Shown in pieces: positions 46,966-58,224 of a stretch of DNA of 64,000 bases. A program made the translations under genes and the position numbers. Below the pieces are notes generated by a model, which saw nothing but the letters and a program-made list of their open reading frames with translations, had not been told where the DNA came from and searched no databases. The first letter of the stretch is position 1, and the number at the start of each line of letters is the position of its first letter. Origin of the DNA: Cristatella mucedo (lineage: Eukaryota > Bryozoa > Phylactolaemata > Cristatellidae); the NCBI GenBank assembly GCA_009760855.2, contig WPIO01000034.1:1813001-1877000 (forward strand). Reading direction: 5' to 3'.

Positions 46966-47139
46966 TGACTCTTCGGTTTGCACCGTCAAGCATCTGACGA
47001 CAATCCAGACGATTTACTCTATTTGGATTGGCATGGTAAATCGAGCATTCAAGGGCTCAGCCGATCCTAGCTGCCCATTTGACGACAAATCGAGCGACTG
47101 TCCACGGTTCGAGGCTCTCGTATTCGTACTTGATCTAAG

Positions 47140-47292
47140 CTGCCGAGCTGGCTTAGCTCAGCAGTGAAGGTGCTCGCCCCAACCAAGGTCAGATCGAGGT
47201 CGTGGGCTCGAGCCCCCTGGCGTATCTGAAGCGCCTGAATAGAGATTAAGTTCTCTTAGGCTGCTATACAATTGAATAATATTTTCTTATTA
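47140..47292 (+). mobile_element. SINE-A copy
   Basis: GCTGGCTTAGCTCAGCAGTG (A box), TGGGCTCGAGCCCC (B box), then AAGCGCCTGAATAGAGATTA with AGTTCTCTTAGGCTGCTATA and an A/T-rich tail. It lies opposite in direction to the copy 180 bp upstream. Confidence 0.85.
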
Positions 47293-47299
47293 TATTTGT

Positions 47300-48035
47300 T
47301 AAGCGCGATGTCCTGCAACTGGTGGATAAAAACTCGTCTGTTGAAATCACGTTCACCTCTACGCAAAGAGGTTGCCTATTCAATGTCTAACGAGACGATA
47401 GTATACATTTTTATATTTCTACCCGGTGGTTCGATGTCAATTTTTTAATGCTATGTGCTTAATAAATGTGGCTAAGCCACCCCAAGCAGATTATTCATTT
47501 TGTAAAGAATGCAAGCAGTTGAGCTGACAGGAAGCATCCACGGACGACACAGGGCTTAGCTTTTACGGATGACTGTTCTTTTGGAAAATATCGTTCAATC
47601 CATTTACCAGTCGAGCACGTAGGGTGCAAAAGCACGTGACACTCAGCACGCGAAACTCTGCACGTGCGTGCACTGCAAAGGCACGTGTGTGTGCATGCAC
47701 AGGCCAGAACCGTGGAAAAATCCCTTCAACCATCCAGACGACCTATTGCGGCATTAACAAAAAGTCATATGGTAACCACCACGGCAGCTGAGGAGCCACA
47801 CCGATTCAAACGGATCGGCACAACAGACACACGTATCTAACTTGTTCGGTAGTTGAGAAAATTTATGAAAAAAACACTGAGCCGAACAATTATACCATTG
47901 TCTAGCCAAGCAGTAAACGGATGACTACACGGGCACATTGTGAGGATATAGGCATACAGCCTTTAACGAGAAATGAGTACGTCACCGATAATAAAAACTC
48001 AACGAAAGAGTTTTTCTATTGTGCCAGAACGTACT
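47300..48035. other. Intergenic, nothing recognised
   Basis: No gene or repeat family recognised. Confidence 0.35.
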
Positions 48036-48039
48036 GACG

Positions 48040-48690
48040 CATACACGGGTGACATCTTATCAGCAAGTTCTCCTAGACCCCAGCAGCATCTGGCACCATT
48101 GACCACCAGATCCTTCTGGGCCGTCTTCCCACACGCCCTTGTATTGCCAGCACTGTGCTAACCGGGGTTAGATCCTACCCTAGTGATATGGAGAGTGTGT
48201 TTCAATAGCTGTCGCTCAAAATGCGAACCCGTAAAGTGTGAAGCACTGCAGAGTTCGGTCTTAGGAGGACCTACTTTCACCTTATGTGTGCTCTCTGTTG
48301 GACTGATAGAGTCGTAAACTCAATCCTGGCATTCATTTCTCTGCGAATCACTCTCAGTTCTACCTAACCTTTGAACCTTATCAGCTTTGCTCTGCATCTG
48401 ACTCGCTCAAATCCCACGTGGCCTGCATCGAAGAAACTCGGACTTCGATGGCCAACAACTTTGTTAAAGCTGTGCGATGGTAGGACTGAACTAAAAGTTA
48501 CGCCTGGTGTCATAACAAGGCTGAAAAATGTCGCCCACAAGATTGGATCATGCAGCCTCACTCTCGAGACGTTTGCTGGTAATCTAGGAGTGCAGCTCCA
48601 GAAAGACTTGCCGCTTGATGAGCACATCGCCTACACTGCCAAGCCAGCCTGCGTTAAGGTGGGGACAATCGATACAAAATGATTGGCTTC
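48040..48690 (+). mobile_element. LINE-B reverse transcriptase fragment
   Basis: Broken frames include a decayed DHQILLGRLP region, QSSVLGGPTFTLCVLSVG (for PQGSVLGPLLF), DGRTELKVTPGVITRLK and AGNLGVQLQKDLPLDEHIAY. The order (RT palm, then thumb with NLGV.L..DL..D.HI) is that of non-LTR RTs. Confidence 0.75.
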
Positions 48691-48889
48691 TTAAATAGGG
48701 GAACGAAAGCCAAATTAGTCCATACTTGGTGACATCCCATCGGAATTAAAGTAACTTATTTTACTTTTGAATTCTGGCCTGAATGCAATCAGACTTGTAC
48801 TTTTCACGAATTTTCCGCTTGGCACACACAGCAGCCAAAAAGACTAAGTGAGTCTAAGGCTGGAGAAGATTTGGTTTTCAGACCCCACG

Positions 48890-49095
48890 CGGTAGCCACC
48901 AGAAAGCATCTCGAGCAATAGAAAAAAAGTGAACGCATAGCTAAATCAGGCGGCAGCTGACGCTAAGTGGTTACCACGAAAGTAGCAGCCCAGGATAGCT
49001 GGAGAAGATGTGCCACAGCAGCAGGAGAGAAGATGCCGTTGTTCAAGCAATGTGTAGCAGAGCTCTCCAAGTCGCTCGGACCAGCTCGCTGTGCA
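48890..49095 (-). mobile_element. LINE-B 3' fragment
   Basis: Diverged version of the segment also at 36990-37130: CACGAAAGTAGCAGCCCAGG, AGAAGATGTGCCACAGCAGC, GAGAAGATGCCGTTGTTCAA. Confidence 0.55.
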
Positions 49096-49269
49096 GCCAG
49101 AGCCAGAGCCAGCGTCCTTTCACCAAGGAAACGACTTCTCTGCACAGGGAACCGCCGGCCGCTCCGGCGGGTTGCCTTAACAGGGTGCAGAAAGTAAGCA
49201 GCGAACTTCAAGCAGCGCGCGAGCGAAATTAGTTACGAACTACGAGCATCGAGCGCGCGTGCGTAGGCA

Positions 49270-49815
49270 GCGGCCAGGCTGATGCGAGCCGGGCACCTTC
49301 GCCAGGGGGTGGGGGTGAGCTGGAGCTGACAAATGACCGGGCCTCAGTCCCGTTCCTGTTACGCGGCGTCGTCGATCGAATTCTCCGCTGACGACGAGAC
49401 CTCGCCGCGCGCCCATCGCAGCAGTAGCCGCCAGCGGAGACGCAGGATCGCCGCCGCGGCGGCTGCTGAGCGCTCACTGCGGCTCGATGACAACCCAACG
49501 GCGTCGGCATCGCCGATCCGGCGCAGGGAGGCGGCGTTGCGCGAAACGTACGCGGCGTCGCGAACCTCACCGGCTGCGGCGCTGCTAAAGGCAGCGGCCG
49601 CCGTCCACAGGAACGCGGCAGCGCTCGAGAGACGTCTCATCCGGCGGCGCCTGCCGGGAGCTGCTCGGACGAACGGTCGGCGGCTGCGCGTCGCTGCGGC
49701 GCTGCTAAAGGCAGCGGCCGCCGTCCACAGGAACGCGGCAGCGCTCGAGAGACGTCTCATCCGGCGGCGCCTGCCGGGAGCTGCTCGGACGAACGGTCGG
49801 CAGCTGCGCGTCGCT

Positions 49816-49867
<52 letters not shown>

Positions 49868-50159
49868 CTGAATCGAGTTTCCGGGGAAGCGATCCCATCG
49901 ATTGGGGATGGGCTGGGCGACGAGCCCAGATCCGGCGGAAGAGCGACGCGAGATAAGCGGGCGGAAGGATGGCGCGGAGCCGGGTGAGAGGCGCGATTAG
50001 CATAACAATGACTCGACCGCTCTCGCAGCGTCCGACGCTGCCTTTGAGTCCCGAGCGCTGGCCGCTGCGAGCAGCCGGCCGGAACGCCCGGTCGGTTGGC
50101 AAGCCGGGCGCTGAGCGCTCGCGCGCGCGCGCAGACCGCCGCCTGCCGGCCGGTCGAAC
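49270..50159. promoter_or_regulatory. GC/CpG-rich island 5' of the GalNAc-transferase-like gene
   Basis: Composition jumps to very GC- and CpG-rich, and all frames on both strands become long (for example 353 codons on the minus strand, 207 on the plus), a known effect of GC-rich sequence. It likely holds promoter and 5' UTR of the gene that starts at 50160. No TATA box was seen. A GC-rich run of GCG repeats lies at about 49815-49865. Confidence 0.5.
49573..49812. repeat. 120-bp tandem duplication in the GC island
   Basis: Two copies, 49573-49692 and 49693-49812, nearly identical; the 60-base stretches starting 49621 and 49741 are the same. One G/A difference near the end (CGGCGGCTG and CGGCAGCTG). 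A GCG-repeat run follows at once. The duplication keeps all frames because 120 is divisible by 3. Confidence 0.95.
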
Positions 50160-51779
50160 ATGCGCCATCCGCGGTGCTCTCGGCGGTGCCGCTCGTCGGC
50201 GGTGGGCGTGCCGGCGCTGGCGCTGACGTTCCTGCTCTGCGTCTGGGCGCTCGCGTCCACGTGGCTGCTGCCGCCTGACGCGAGCGACGGCGACGCCGCG
50301 TCGTCGCGCGTCGGATCGGCTGGCTTCATCACGCCGCAGCACGACGGCGACGTTGACAGTTCGGCGGCGGGAACTGGCGGCGCCTCGCCTGGCCGCTCGG
50401 ACAGGACTTCCGTCGAGCACTTTTGGGTCGCCGTCGATGGGTCGCCCAATCGAGATTCGAAGAAGAAGACCTCGTCCAAGGACGCCGGACAGCGCGCACC
50501 GCCGCCGCCGCCGCCGCCGCCGACCGCAGCGACGAAGTCAGCTAGCGGCGGCAAAGCGCTCGGCGCCACGCGGCTTCGTTCCGTTGAGCGCCCGTCGGCG
50601 ACGGCCGCAGCCTACCGTCCCAGCCAGCGGGAGGCGGTCAGCGCCGCCGTCGCCACCGGAACGCCTCGCGGTGGCGACGCCAACGAGGACGCCACGGCGG
50701 CAGCGGCGCCGGTGGATGCGACCGCCGCCGCGGTGGCGACGGAGCATTACTTCGACGACCTGGTCGCGATAGAGCCGGACGCGCGCTGCCGGTCGCATCG
50801 CAACGCGTCCGCCGACGCTGCCGGCCCGCCGCCCGGCGGCAATCTCACGCTCGTCGTGCTGCTTCGCGACGTCGACGACTCGCTGCCAGTTCAGACGGTG
50901 CTGAGCGCCGTCGCGTACACGCCGGCGCACCTGCTCAAGGAGATCCTCTTCGCCTACTCGACGTCGTCGAGCGTGTCGCGCGACTACCTGGACTCGTTGT
51001 GGCGCTCGCTGGCGCGCCACAGGCGCAGCCACGCTCTGCGCGCGTTCGGCGGCCGCACCCACTACGACGCCGCGATGGCGGCCGCCTCGGCGGCCGCCTG
51101 CCGGTACGTGGCCGTCGCGCACGACAGCGTGCTCTTCGCGCGGCGCTGGGCCGAGCCGCTGCTCGAAGCCCTCGTCGCCAATCCGGAGAGCGTCGCGCTG
51201 CCGCACGTCGACGCCGCTCTGCCCAATCTCGTGTACACGCAGCACTACTCTCGCCAGCTGTACGGCGAACGCGAGTCGCTGCGCTGGGCCCTCGGCTGGA
51301 GCCTCGCCTACAAGCTGCGCCCGTCGCCCTACCTGCGCGGCGGCGACGCTGGCGGCCGCGGCGGCGACGCTGGCGGCCGCGGCGGCGACGAGTGGCTGAA
51401 CAGCGCGGCCACGATTGGCGACGCTCTGCTGGCGCCGCGAAGCCTGCTCGTCGCCGCGGCGGGCGCCGCTGGCGTCGGCTCGTTCGTGGAGCTCGGCTTC
51501 CTTGCGTGGATGTGCGGCGGCGGCGTGCGCCTCGTCGGCTGCTCGCGGGTGCTCAAGGCCAACAAGTACTTCGTCATCCCGCCGCCGGTCGACGCCGACG
51601 AGCGTCGCTCCCTCGCGCGGCTCTACTTTGGCGCCGAGCGCCGCAGGCTGCACGCCGCCGCCAGCTCGCCGCCCGACGACGGGACGGCGCGCGCCGCGTC
51701 GCCCCGCGACGACGATGACGACGGCGGCAAGTCGCGCGCCTTCCTCGAAGGACTGAGAAGCAGAGGCTGCAAGAGAAGC
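50160..51779 (+). CDS. GALNT: GALNT-like exon 1: anchor, stem and catalytic-like domain
   Basis: Starts at ATG 50160 (MRHPRCSRR), which gives a short cytosolic tail and the membrane anchor. The exon ends ..GCKRS at AGC|GTAAGC (donor 51780). Very GC-rich. A 24-bp in-frame repeat near 51335-51390 encodes repeated GGDAGGRG units inserted in the catalytic-like domain. One large exon for anchor, stem and catalytic region is unusual, as vertebrate GALNTs split it into many exons. Confidence 0.82.
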
Positions 51780-52817
51780 GTAAGCCGCGCCGCGGCTGCT
51801 TCGCGCACATGCGCCGCGCGGCCGCAGAGCTCGCGCTCTTTCCGGCGCCGCCGCGGGTCTGTGCCCAGAAGGGGGGGGGACGGACGGGCGGGCAGGGTCG
51901 TTGCGATCGCCCGCCCCTCCCCCAGGCGATCCGAGGGAAGAACTTGCTCGCAGCGCCATCTTTCGGCCCGAGCTTGGCTTCTCGAGCGTCCGGTGCACTG
52001 TTCCCTGACCGGGCGCGAGGCAGCGCTCGTTCGCGCCTCGTCCGACGCCGGGCAAGGCGGCCGCCCAACGATTGGTTGCGAGTGCACCTCAAGCACCTCA
52101 AGCTCGACGGAGCTTCGCGCCGCCGCTGCAGCCCGAGAAGTCGATGCGTCTGAAGCGCCTTAGCTCCGATGGCGTCTTTCGCAACCTTTAGTAGCGCTCG
52201 ACGAAGCGCGCGCGCGCGCGACGCGGGTTGTTCGTCAGCACACGGCGGGGCATTCCTACCCTGCGCAGCTCCGACGGGCGGCTGCCGCGAAGCGGCCGCC
52301 CGTCGCTCTCTCGCGCTCCGACGGCTGATCGCTGCCTGTGTGCGTCCGATAGTGGCTCGGTCTAACCTCAGACGTCGCGCTTATTGGACGTGTCAGCTGC
52401 CGAGACTGTCCTCGCTAGTGCGAGCGGCGGCGTTGCCCTCCCCTCGATCGGGACTAGACGCCTGCATATCGTATCTACACGCCTGAGCCGTGTCCGCGGC
52501 AGGCAGTCCTACGTCCAAAGGCTAATTGGGGCAAGACAGGTGGCGCATTAAAACATCGCCGGTATACTTCCGTTTGGACCGCACGCCCAGAAGCGGTGGA
52601 TATTGTGAGGACGGCACGAATCGTCGTCCTTCTCTGCAGGAATGCTCCCAATTCGAGCGTGGCCTCTCACCAGACAGCTTTTACCTGTCAGCTGAGCTCC
52701 CGCTAGGTCATAAATAAAAGCCATCATAAATTCAGAAGCGCCCGCCAGGTCTCATTGCCAGGCAATAAATCACTGGCTCTAGAGAAAAAATAAACTCCAC
52801 AGATTCTATTAAACCCG

Positions 52818-52859
<42 letters not shown>

Positions 52860-55800
52860 GCTCAATCTGCTCCGAGCGCGTAATGCGCCTTCAGCCGCTG
52901 CCGTTTTCCGTGCGTAATAAAATGGCACATGTGGCAGCGAAACAGTAGCTGCGCCCCTCACCTCGGGCCCTCCGGGGGGGGGGGGCCGGGGGCGCGGTTG
53001 CATATTATTACAAGCCTTATTCTTAGAATTGGCTCCGCCATACGTTCTCCGCGACCTGTTCCGTTGAGTCTGCACGTCCTGATCCACGGCGACCTTTCGC
53101 GAGATGGCAGCCTAGAGTCTACGGTCTGGTCGACTTTCTCTAACCTACGTAAATTACTAGAAATTCAAAAGAGTTTACATCGACGTACCAGAACAAGTTA
53201 TTTCATGCATCAGCAGTTATTTGGCCTGTTTTGCTCTAGCGCTTTTTTGCACGTCTTCTAGATAAGATTCTCATATCCGGTTCAAAGCTTTGCAGCTGTG
53301 CTGCTTGTCAGTATCGAACTTCGCATCTGCCACGCTATACACCTCTCTCCGATTTGCACTAACCATCTATTAAGCAGCAAAGCAACTTACAGATATTTTC
53401 ACTCACTATTTTTCCGTTTATTATTTTTCTCGAGCTTTACAAACAGATATGTTCACCATTCAATGGCATTTCCCTTTGCAGCAAATGCAAAGCGCCTAGA
53501 CAGAGATTGAGTTCTCTGAGGGCGCTTTAGCAAGTGCATTATTATTATTATTATTGTATGCCGACTGGTAGCCCTTACCTCACGTGACTCTTCACTCATG
53601 GCTTCTTTCGCTTAGCGTGCCTTTGAGCAAATCTTTCGGAGACCTCGTTTTCACTTATTACACGAGCCTGGCCTCGAAAGTGTGACGTCAAGAAATCCCT
53701 TGACTGGATAGGGTTTCAAGCATGGCCAACAGCTCACCAGTTTGTCTCCACGTTTGCTTGACGCCTGCGAATCGGCCGATGTGTGTGCCTAGGCGGGCTG
53801 TAATTTACCTTGCCACGGTCGACAATCAGTCTGCGTTCTTTCATTCGCGTATATTTGAAGTGTCTAGGAAGAGATCAATTTTTTTTGGGCGCTGCATTAA
53901 CGCAAAAATATTATTCAAGATAGTGCAGCATAGATGAAGATAGCTAACCTCCGTATAGAGTATTAGTCGTCATCGCCGCCCTTGGTTTGGCCCAGGCGTA
54001 TGAAGGTGGTCTTCGACAAACGTGGGCGTGGGCTCGAGTCCCTCAGTGATTCGACACGTAGTCGGAACTGGATGAACGGTATATACGTAGTAGGGGCTAA
54101 ACCTCGTCGATACGACCTCGACGCTACCCTGTTGATGATCGCGTGTAACTATTTAGCCAGAGCAGACGCTACCAAGGTCTTCTGCTGAGCCAACTGGAGC
54201 TGTGATTTTAGTTCTTGCTCTGTTCAAATAGTATAACAAGCATGTTTTTATTGTATTCACAGTATTTACAAAACTTGCTCGCCTCTTTTTCCGATATCCC
54301 AACTAGCATTGAATGCTGTATCCATTCAGTTGCTCAAATATGCCCTGCCGAGTAAAGCCTACAGTACAGTTCTTTCGTGTGTTTCTGCTCGCGAACGTGC
54401 GCGCGTGTGGGTGCATGCGAGCGTGTGAATCCGTGAGCACATCCGTGGCTCTATAAACTTAATTTGGCCCTATTTGCGAAAGCTACCGCTAAGCATTTTG
54501 AAAGAGTGTTGGTATACAGAATAGCCTTGCTGCACGTGAACTTCGCAACAGTCCAGGAAGTTTCTACGACTTCAGCAGGACGATCGTGGCAGCGTCGAAA
54601 GGTATAGTGCCAGCAAAACAAAAGTGATGAACAATTTGCGTTTTTCGGAGAGGAATTCACATCGACAAAATATACTTCCTAGATAATTGACGGTATCATA
54701 AGAATTAACATCACACCAAAACTGCCGTGCCTACAGAGCCGGACGAGGCTGGCTTATTGACAGCTGCTGGCCGATAATGTGTGCTTGCTTTGTTGTAGGA
54801 AAGTTCAAAGCACACCTGTTAAGGAGCTGCCCATGCATACCTAAGAATATGCAGGGTTTCACAAAATTAGGGGCCTGTTTTGGAACTGGAATTAGCCTCT
54901 CGCAATGCATCTGCTTTAGGCTTGTTAAGGATAGTGTGTGCTTTAGCTATTATAGAAAAAGCATGCTCGCTGTTAGCCAGTAACTGTAACAGATCACCTC
55001 TGGAATCATCGAGAGTTGATTTGAGAATATTTTATGTCAGCATCTAAATTCTGTGCACATACTTTGGCAAACTTGTTTAAGGTCCTCTCCAATTTTTAAA
55101 ATCGTCAAAGTAATGTGTCCATGATCGTCAGAGAGTATACTACGCATCAAAGGCAGTAAAAGAGCTTGTCCAATACAAATTGGATAGTGCAATATAATAA
55201 TAGATAATACACTCGTATTGCACCAGCGGAGAAATTATTCTCATTTAGGTACTTTTCATAAGCTGTAAAGAAAGCGTGATAGTATGGTAAGTGGTAAAAT
55301 GCACAGTATCAGAGCGTGTAAGCACACTGAGTGCAATTTACAAAGGGCCCAGAAAAATGCTGTACGGAACAGGTGCGTTTTATGTTTTTTTTTAATGTCG
55401 TCAAATCAGGAGTGTCTTGACGTCAGTCGGGAGTGAGTACTAATCTGTTGGAGCATACGAACTAAAAGCACAAGGATTTACGGTTAGTTCGAGGCATAAC
55501 TAGACGATTTCAGTAAGTAGAGTGCGTGGCACAGTGTCTAGCTTGACTGGGATTAGTTTGAATAGGTTGACTGGAGCAAGATACTGGAGGGAACTAAAAG
55601 GTAGTGGCAAAAACCTTTTAAGTCGCCAGGCTGTCTTGTGGGGAGCCGAGTAGTGAGTTACAAAAGTCGAGAAGCGATGTCGCCTATGCATGAATCAATT
55701 TGGTTGTAGAGTACCTGTGTAAGCAGCTTCGAATGTTCGCAATGTAGGTCAACAACTCGCACGCTCTCACGCACTATACAGTTATACTGTACACCAGCGA

Positions 55801-56798
55801 ACAGCATCAGATTCCTCGTTTTAGCATATAAAAAGAATAATAGTTCAGGAAGTACCAACCTTAAGCGATAGCCCGAAGTACTTTTTGCTTACGGATGAAG
55901 GAAAATGTAGTAAAAATTAGCTTATCAAAAGCCTCATCTATGCAGCAGCAGCAGAAAAGCCTTAGCTGCTATCGCAGGGCTTGCCTTTGGCAATACAGTT
56001 TGCCTGCTGTGAGACTCAAAATAACCACCTGGATTGGAAAGATCGAGACTTTGATACATGTACGTTTATGCTTATGTGCATACGTGTACAGTTTGATTGA
56101 CCCACTCGTCCTTTTGTCTGCCCGTCCGGCGAACTGCAGATTGCCTCGGCCTGCTCATTCCTAACGTAATCGAAGAGCTCATCCCTAACGTAATCGCAGC
56201 CCTTTTAACGAACTCAACGGCTGACTGCGTGCTAGCACTACCAATCAGGTTATATGTGACAGGGTCTATGGCTAATCGCCTTAGGTGACCCACCCGAATG
56301 TGACACGGCCTCTTTCCTGTCAGTTCGGCTTGCCTGCCCTCTTCGTTGCAGTTCGACTGGTATGCCAGGGAAATCGCAGCTCTGCCGTTCCTTGACCTGA
56401 CGCCTCGCGACTTGGATCTCGTGGCCCGCGTCGGTCAGCTGATGAACAGACAAAGCTTGTCGTGCTACGACTTCGCTGCCGACGGCTCGGCCGTCGAGCT
56501 GGTTGGCTGCAGCCAGCAGTCGACCTCACTGTACGCCGAAAGTGATGGCTCGCTACACCTCCAGTTGGGCTGTTTGGGTCGAAGCGAGAGCTGGAAACTC
56601 AAGGTGCAGCCGTGCAACGCCACCGCGCAGGGCGCCATCTACAAGCTTGCTCGATCCCGGCTGATCACGGATGGCTACACATGCCTCGGTCGCAGGGCTG
56701 GCTCAGGCAAGGAGGACAGGCGGTTTGTCGCCGTTCCCTTCAACTGTCCGACGCCGGATGGGCCACCGCCGACCCACATGCAGTGGTCGCTAGTGTGA
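50160..56798 (+). CDS. GALNT: Divergent polypeptide GalNAc-transferase-like protein with lectin domain, whole gene
   Basis: GALNTs are Golgi type II membrane enzymes that start mucin-type O-glycans by adding GalNAc to Ser/Thr. Exons 50160-51779 (540 codons) and 56352-56798 join in phase 0 (2067 nt, 688 aa). N-terminal signal anchor at about 15-36 (PALALTFLLCVWALASTWLL), a Pro-rich stem near 115, catalytic-type fold from about 227 (NLTLVVLLRDVDDS; HLLKEILFAYSTSS; RRWAEPLLEALVAN; LAWMCGGGVRLVGCSRVL), then a ricin-type lectin domain. The DxH metal motif (FLDAHCECTVGW) is replaced by AVAHDSVLFARRW, so HDS (residues 321-323) stands where DxH should be. WGGEN is also lost, and the late His (HVFR) is replaced (KANKYF). 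It therefore looks like a pseudoenzyme or a changed activity. Confidence 0.82.
52820..52857. repeat. (AT)n microsatellite
   Basis: Pure TATA run in the GALNT-like intron. Confidence 0.95.
53450..53560 (+). mobile_element. LINE-A 3' tail
   Basis: TCCCTTTGCAGCAAATGCAA, then AGCGCCTAGACAGAGATTGA with GTTCTCTGAGGGCGCTTTAG, then (TTA)n. It gives the clearest view of the terminal hairpin (AAAGCGCC with GGGCGCTTT). Confidence 0.85.
53965..54050 (+). mobile_element. SINE-A head fragment
   Basis: CCTTGGTTTGGCCCAGGCGT (A box region) and GGGCGTGGGCTCGAGTCCCT (B box). The 3' part is missing. Confidence 0.5.
54190..55180. other. GALNT-like intron, nothing recognised
   Basis: No exon or repeat family recognised. 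Confidence 0.35.
55185..55740 (-). mobile_element. LINE-A 3' portion, degenerate
   Basis: Reads in reverse as the 3' UTR (GCACAGTATCAGAGCGTGTA, AAATGCTGTACGGAACAGGT) and a decayed C-terminus (TCGTCAAATCAGGAGTGTCT, GACGTCAGTCGGGAGTGAGT). More diverged than the copies at 28110 and 31380. Confidence 0.7.
56352..56798 (+). CDS. GALNT: GALNT-like exon 2: lectin domain
   Basis: Acceptor CCCTCTTCGTTGCAG ends at 56351. FDWYAREIAALPFLDL continues the GALNT end motif (KPFSWYLENIYP) from CKRS of exon 1. Lectin repeats follow: LMNRQSLSCYDFAADGSAVE, ESWKLKVQPCNAT, DGYTCLGRRAG, and a final QxW-type end HMQWSLV, then TGA. About 150 residues with paired cysteines, as in GALNT lectin domains. Confidence 0.85.
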   Translation, partial: FDWYAREIAALPFLDLTPRDLDLVARVGQLMNRQSLSCYDFAADGSAVELVGCSQQSTSLYAESDGSLHLQLGCLGRSESWKLKVQPCNATAQGAIYKLARSRLITDGYTCLGRRAGSGKEDRRFVAVPFNCPTPDGPPPTHMQWSLV

Positions 56799-56799
56799 C

Positions 56800-57680
56800 T
56801 AACTGTATCCGAAGCTCCACGAATCTCAATCTGCTGGTTAATGCACGCGTTTCGCAGCCCAGTCAGCATGGAAAAGCTACGGAGTCGTGAGCGAGCGGAA
56901 GCACGCTGCCGTCAAATCTGCAGCAGCAGCTACCGGAGGCAGCGGCCAGCGATCTCTTGCAAAGATGTGACTACGTGTGCTTATTAACTGCTGAGCTCAA
57001 GTTCCACGAAGTATCGCGATAGATAAGCAGAGTACGAACCAAGTGCGTTGCTGCTGCTTAAGCCTTACTAATTGCTGGGCTACTTGAAAATAGACCGATA
57101 GCACTACTATTGTGAGATCGCTGCGCCGTTAGTTAAATAGAGGCTTCGCCAAGAGCTCATCTGCGGCACTGCAAATTGAAAAACAAACTGCAGCGTTCGC
57201 ACGTTCATAGCAGGGCGCCGTTTTCTCCGAACGTGCAGCTTCGCCGAATGGCGTCATCAAGCGGGAGCTAGAATACCAGCAGTTACCGAGCACGGCTCCG
57301 CCTAATTTAGGTCAAGTGTCGTAGGAGATTCCAGCGACTGCGACGACGACTTTCGTCGATGGAGACGCTGCTGCTAGGCGTAGGCGTAGTAGGACTCGGC
57401 TCAGGATCGACCGGACCATGATCGTTTCAAGGCCATCCGACGATTTCCCTAGCCGAACGAGACGACAGAGCGTCACGACACGCCCCTGCACCAGGTCGGT
57501 CCAAGCGGCAGTGTAGGGCACATTGGGCACCCTCTTCTCTACGCTCCCAGGCTTTCTCCTCTTTCTTCGGCAGCAGAAAGCAGTGGGCTATAACTTATGA
57601 ACATTTCTAAAGTCGAAGGTTGTTTGCAGTATAAGCTGGTGAACGAAGCAAGCGTAACGGGCGGGCGAGCTCATGAGGTA
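56800..57680. other. 3' flank of the GALNT-like gene, nothing recognised
   Basis: No gene seen; likely 3' UTR at the start. No clear AATAAA near the stop. Confidence 0.4.
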
Positions 57681-57684
57681 CGAA

Positions 57685-57870
57685 AAGGTAAAGAATAATG
57701 ATTCAACAGCCTTATTTCTTCTGCTGCATAAGAGCTTTAACGGCCATGACCGTCGCTTGCTGTTGGGCAATTAAGGACTGCCCCCGCTGTATAAATCAAA
57801 CCGAACACCTGAATCCTGAAGTAGTAGCACCTTGCCCCTGGGTTACGATCTAGGGGCAGACAGATAAGGG
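57685..57870 (-). mobile_element. SINE-B copy, degenerate
   Basis: Tail in reverse (ATTCAACAGCCTTATTT), then TTTAACGGCCATGACCGTCG and GGGCAATTAAGGACTGCCCC, matching the SINE-B body. The tRNA head is poorly preserved. Confidence 0.6.
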
Positions 57871-58224
57871 GTCTTACTTTAAGGCCAACAATAGGATCGA
57901 CAAAAAGAGTCTTCACTCGATTGCCGCCATTTTCCGGTGAGTTTTAATCCAAGAAATAGTGCCGCTTGAGAGTTTCTCTCACCGTGTCATCATTAGCTGA
58001 CTGCTAGCTAGCTAGCCAGTCGAAGCCTAACCGATCGTGCCCCACCCCCCTGGTCGGTACAGCAGCCGAAGGAGTACGCTTGCAATCTGATCCCCTATTC
58101 TTGCTTTCCTCAAATTCTGCTAGCGAACTCTTCATGCATTATTTGCACTCATTGTATAGTTAATTATCAACAAACAGGCTAACTTCTACTTCTTTCCATG
58201 TAAAAGCTTTCATGATTGTTTTAA

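Larger units (their letters stand above)
51780..56351. other. Intron of the GALNT-like gene
   Basis: About 4.6 kb. GC-rich to about 52460, then ordinary. Contains an AT microsatellite, a LINE-A tail and copy, and a SINE-A piece, listed separately. No further exon was recognised. Confidence 0.6.

Noticed and set aside
46484-47292. tRNA-like A and B boxes
   Set aside because: They belong to SINEs: the same sequence recurs with a common non-tRNA body, and no acceptor stem or full clover leaf is formed.
49333-49956. 207-codon Ala/Arg-rich plus frame as an upstream gene
   Set aside because: Made of the 120-bp duplication and GCG repeats in a GC-rich island; more likely promoter or 5' UTR of the GALNT-like gene.
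50538-52055. 505-codon minus-strand open frame
   Set aside because: It is the antisense of the GALNT-like exon; GC-rich sequence keeps such frames open by chance, and the Arg/Ala-rich product has no motif.
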